From assembly GCA_027624045.1 (NCBI GenBank), contig JAQBUE010000038.1, positions 1 through 34,064 on the forward strand: 34,064 bases of DNA, written 5' to 3'. Below, one piece after another: positions 31,305-34,064 of the stretch (position 1 is the first letter of the stretch; every line of letters starts with the position of its first letter). The notes beneath the pieces are model-generated. The model worked only from the letters and a program-made list of their open reading frames with translations. It did not search any database and had not been told where the DNA came from. Source of the DNA: Acidobacteriota bacterium (lineage in GTDB: Bacteria; Acidobacteriota; Terriglobia; Bryobacterales; UBA6623). The position numbers and the translations under genes are program-made.

Positions 31305-32291
31305 TTCGGACCGAGTCCGTACCGGCCTCTTTTTAGTAACGGTGACGCGCAGACCGTGATCGCGCGTTACTGGTATGTCCCGCCTGACGATCCGCGCTTC
31401 CCCGCGCGTGAGCGGATTTTTGAAACTGAGCCCGGTGTCAAGGTGCTCGCTCATGAGAACCGCCGCGGCAACGGAAACGACGCGCCAATCCTTCTGATTC
31501 TTCACGGTCTGGCGGCGTCGAGCACCGCCCCATATGTGCGACGTCTCTCGCAATCGGCTCTGGCGGCGGGCTATGATGTCGTCCGTCCCAACGTTCGAAA
31601 TTGTGGAGATACCGAGCACCTCTCTCCCACTCTCTATCATTCCGGACTCACCGCCGACCTGCGGGCCATTGTCGATGAGCTGGCGCCTGCTCCGGTCTTT
31701 ATCGCGGGATTCTCGATGGGCGGCAACATTGCGTTGAAGCTCGCCGGGGAATGGGGTGCCGAACCGCCGCGGCATGTTCACGGCATTTGCGGCATCTCGG
31801 TACCAATTCGTTTGCGGGACTGCGCGCGTCAAATCGGCCTACCGCGTAACCGGCTTTACGAACGCCGCTTCATGCGAATGCTGCGCCGCACGTTCCGCAA
31901 GAAGCAGCAGCTCATGCCGGAGTGTTACGGTTCCTTCTCCGTCGACGGTGTCCGCTCACTCTACGAGTTCGACCAGCAGATCACCGCTCCTGTCTTCGGT
32001 TTCGCCGACGCGAACGACTACTACGAAAAGTCTTCCGCCGCCGCCTTTCTGCCGCTTGTACGCGTCCCGTCGCTGCTTATCCAGGCCGCCGACGATCCCT
32101 TCATTCCACCCGAAGCGTATGCTGATCCGGTTCTCAAGCAGAATCCGAGTGTGCAGCTACTGTGCATGAAGCACGGCGGACACGTCGCCTTTCTGTCGCG
32201 TCAACTGCCACGCTTTTGGGCCGAGCAGCAGGCACTCGCCTTCTTTAGCGAACTCAGATCGGAACCGAAGCCGCCTCATCCTACGCTATAG
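31299..32291 (+). CDS. Alpha/beta hydrolase of the YheT type
   Basis: A 330-residue alpha/beta hydrolase similar to the YheT (COG0429) group of esterase-like proteins. Catalytic residues are Ser139 in the nucleophile elbow GFSMGG, Asp266 in AADDPFIP and His295 in KHGGHVAF. LILHGLAAS forms the oxyanion side and RPNVRNCGDTEHL matches the group's R-G-x-G segment. The N-terminus PYRPLFSNGDAQTVIARYW matches the family start (P-x-x-x-N-x-x-x-Q-T), supporting the GTG at 31299. That start codon lies in the last unit of the 17-bp repeat, so no ordinary ribosome binding site precedes it. No signal peptide; probably cytoplasmic and acting on short acyl esters. Substrate unknown. Confidence 0.88.
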   Translation: MTFGPSPYRPLFSNGDAQTVIARYWYVPPDDPRFPARERIFETEPGVKVLAHENRRGNGNDAPILLILHGLAASSTAPYVRRLSQSALAAGYDVVRPNVRNCGDTEHLSPTLYHSGLTADLRAIVDELAPAPVFIAGFSMGGNIALKLAGEWGAEPPRHVHGICGISVPIRLRDCARQIGLPRNRLYERRFMRMLRRTFRKKQQLMPECYGSFSVDGVRSLYEFDQQITAPVFGFADANDYYEKSSAAAFLPLVRVPSLLIQAADDPFIPPEAYADPVLKQNPSVQLLCMKHGGHVAFLSRQLPRFWAEQQALAFFSELRSEPKPPHPTL

Positions 32292-32317
32292 TTTTGGATT
32301 CGAGGTGATTGTTTACG

Positions 32318-33742
32318 ATGTCGATTCGTCCTACCGCACTTGCCCTTCTCGTTACTTTCTCCGTCCTGAGCCTGGAGGCCGTCGACTGGTCACGTTTCCG
32401 CGGACCGAACAGCGCGGGCGTCGCGGATGATACGGGTCTGCCCGCCGAGTTCAGCCCTGAGAAGAATGTCGTCTGGAAGACGGAACTACCAAAAGGGCAC
32501 TCATCACCGGTCTTTGGGGATGACGCCATTTTCTTGACAGGCTGGGAAGGCACGAGCGTCTTCACCTTCGCCCTCGACCGCAAGACGGGAAAGATTCTTT
32601 GGCGGCGCGAGATTGTGCGCGAGCGGGAAGGGAAGCTGCACGAATCGAATGGCCCGGCATCGCCGAGCGCCACGACCGACGGCCGCAATGCCTATGTCTT
32701 CTTTCAGGATGTCGGCCTGCTCTCCTACGGTCCCGACGGCAACGAACGGTGGCGCATTCCTCTGGGCCCGTTCAATAACCCCATGGGCATGGGGGCTTCG
32801 CCAATCCTCGCCGAAGGTTTGATTATCCAGATTTGCGATTCCGAGTCCGACTCGTTCATGATCGCGGTGGACAAAGACACGGGCAAGATCGTCTGGCGCA
32901 ACGAGCGTGATTTCGTAACTCGCGGCTTTGCGACGCCCATCCTCTACGACCCGAAAGACGGCAGTGGTCTTGAAGCCATCGTCGCCGGCTCCTACGAACT
33001 GATCTCCTACAAAGTCGCCACGGGCGAGAAGAGTTGGTGGGTACGTGGCCTTACCTGGCAGCTCAAGCCGACTCCCGTCATGGATGAGGACACCATCTAC
33101 CTCCTCAACTGGGCCGGCGGCGCTGACCTGGGGCAGCAGGAAGACGTCGTTGCCTTCGATGAAGCTCTCAAACTCCACGACAAAGACGGCGATGGACTCC
33201 TCAGCAAGGAAGAAGCCCCGAACGAGGGTATTCAGAAGGCATGGGACTCCTACGATCTCGACCTCAATGGCTTCATGGATGGCCGCGACTGGCATCACTA
33301 CCGCAACAAGCGCTCATCGGTGAACGCGATGAACGCCATCCGCCTTGGTGGCAAAGGGGATATGACCAAGGGCGCATTCCGCTGGCGCTACTACAAAGCC
33401 CTGCCTAACGTGCCGTCGCCGCTGCTCTATGACGGTATTGTCTACCTCGTCAAAGACGGTGGCATCGTCACCGCTCTCGATAAGAACACGGGCGAGGTCC
33501 TCAAGCAAGCCCGCCTCGATAAAGCGCTCGACCGCTACTTCTCCGCACCGGTGGTTGCTGACGGCAAGATCTATATGGTGAGCGAAGCCGGCATGGTCTC
33601 CGTCCTCAAGCCCGGTCCTGACTGGGAAGTCATCCAAAGCAACGACATGCGCGACGCCACCTACGCGACGCCCGCTATCGTCGACGGTAAGATCTACCTC
33701 CGGACTGACTGGGGCCTGTACTGTCTGGCGAAGACGGACTAG
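32318..33742 (+). CDS. Exported PQQ-like propeller with two EF-hand loops
   Basis: A 474-residue protein with a short signal peptide (LALLVTFSVLSLEA) and PQQ-repeat blades: ALDRKTGKILWRRE, AVDKDTGKIVWRNE, SYKVATGEKSWW, ALDKNTGEVLKQ and a final DGKIYLRTDWGLYCL. WSRFRGPNSAGVAD is the opening found in secreted Planctomycete/Acidobacterial propellers annotated as PQQ-binding-like. Such proteins often do not bind PQQ. Inserted between blades are two calcium loops: residues 288-299 (D-K-D-G-D-G-L-L-S-K-E-E, canonical 1,3,5,12 ligands) and 313-324 (D-L-D-L-N-G, ending in Asp rather than Glu). Start: ATG at 32318 with GAGGTGA nine bases upstream. Likely periplasmic or surface-exposed; activity unknown. 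Confidence 0.85.
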   Translation: MSIRPTALALLVTFSVLSLEAVDWSRFRGPNSAGVADDTGLPAEFSPEKNVVWKTELPKGHSSPVFGDDAIFLTGWEGTSVFTFALDRKTGKILWRREIVREREGKLHESNGPASPSATTDGRNAYVFFQDVGLLSYGPDGNERWRIPLGPFNNPMGMGASPILAEGLIIQICDSESDSFMIAVDKDTGKIVWRNERDFVTRGFATPILYDPKDGSGLEAIVAGSYELISYKVATGEKSWWVRGLTWQLKPTPVMDEDTIYLLNWAGGADLGQQEDVVAFDEALKLHDKDGDGLLSKEEAPNEGIQKAWDSYDLDLNGFMDGRDWHHYRNKRSSVNAMNAIRLGGKGDMTKGAFRWRYYKALPNVPSPLLYDGIVYLVKDGGIVTALDKNTGEVLKQARLDKALDRYFSAPVVADGKIYMVSEAGMVSVLKPGPDWEVIQSNDMRDATYATPAIVDGKIYLRTDWGLYCLAKTD

Positions 33743-33997
33743 ATCCCGCGGTTTAATCCAATCTATTCGACGAATTCCGCCTGCCATGAACGACTGCGCG
33801 GGCCTGGGGTTGTGACTCCGCAGGGCCGGTGATGCGGCTGGTTTGGTTGCCTTCGTTGAGGTTTTGGCGGCCGAACCCGTCACTGGCGTTCGGGGCTCCG
33901 AGGGCGCTGGGCCGAAGATGGGGAGGCTTTAGGGGCGGAGCTTTGGCGTACGGTGTTGGGGGGTGGGGTGATTCGAGGCGCGGAGATGGGGTTGGGG
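33743..33997. other. Intergenic stretch with strongly G-rich plus strand
   Basis: No gene is supported in these 255 bases. From about 33880 the plus strand carries repeated G-runs (GGGGAGGC, AGGGGCGGAG, GGGGGGTGGGG, TGGGGTTGGGG) and few C. A message from the leftward gene ending at 33998 would therefore be C-rich and G-poor just after its stop, as expected of a Rho-dependent termination site. Confidence 0.4.
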
Positions 33998-34064
33998 TTA
34001 CTTGGTGGCCGCCTGATGGCTGTCTTGGCCTGAGGTTTCCGGGTACATGCGATAGAACTCGGCG
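33998..34064 (-). CDS. 3' end of a leftward gene running off the window
   Basis: Reading leftward from the window edge, 21 codons (AEFYRMYPETSGQDSHQAAT and K) lead into TAA at 33998-34000. The frame is open to the edge and the composition is protein-like and hydrophilic. Too short to name. No product can be inferred. Confidence 0.45.
   Translation of the reverse strand, partial: AEFYRMYPETSGQDSHQAATK

Overview
The window is about 34 kb of GC-rich bacterial chromosome from a Gram-negative heterotroph. The gene content points to Acidobacteriota, perhaps the Solibacter/Bryobacter branch: several enzymes with twin-arginine (Tat) export signals, PQQ-type propellers (one fused to two haem domains), a BlaI repressor with a TonB-tailed M56 sensor protease, HigBA toxin-antitoxin loci, DinB, and a tagaturonate-epimerase-like protein. 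This placement is inferred from gene content; there is no rRNA gene. I found no tRNA, rRNA, CRISPR array, transposase or integrase.

Layout. 1-4.0 kb is accessory: an FkbM methyltransferase, a leftward set of three tiny genes joined by ATGA overlaps plus a fourth upstream (phage-like in style), a structured intergenic stretch, a CusF-like copper lipoprotein, and an intact higBA pair. 4.1-7.5 kb holds leuS, a GNAT acetyltransferase and a small HEAT-like protein. 7.5-13.5 kb is a leftward run in transcription order: cytochrome-PQQ dehydrogenase, GH32-like propeller, ceramidase-like hydrolase, VOC protein. 13.7-16.1 kb has a Tat-exported amidohydrolase, an orphan HigA antitoxin beside a 26-codon scrap of its toxin, and an O-methyltransferase. 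16.1-19.4 kb is another leftward run: aldo/keto reductase, DinB, thiE, NHL-repeat protein. 19.6-23.3 kb runs rightward: exported HpaI-type aldolase, endonuclease/exonuclease/phosphatase-fold protein, sialidase-like propeller. 23.4-27.3 kb has arfB, blaI plus M56-TonB, and the UxaE-like epimerase. 27.5-31.2 kb is a compact rightward set of four exported proteins: a POTRA protein without a beta-barrel, a zinc metalloprotease and two TlpA-like thioredoxins. 31.3-34 kb has an alpha/beta hydrolase whose start lies in a 17-bp tandem repeat, a PQQ-like propeller with two EF-hand loops, a G-rich tail, and the 3' end of a leftward gene.

How they may work together. Most of the window serves secreted or periplasmic breakdown of organic matter (propellers, hydrolases, quinone-linked oxidation) with ordinary housekeeping genes between. 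The best candidate for an undescribed functional unit is 27491-31211: all four proteins carry export signals, the first two genes overlap, and the POTRA protein's only cysteines form a C-x-C motif next to two thioredoxin-fold genes. The second candidate is the small-gene cassette at 1491-2407. Several genes have a -10 hexamer only 6-11 bases before the start codon, suggesting leaderless or very short-leader mRNAs.
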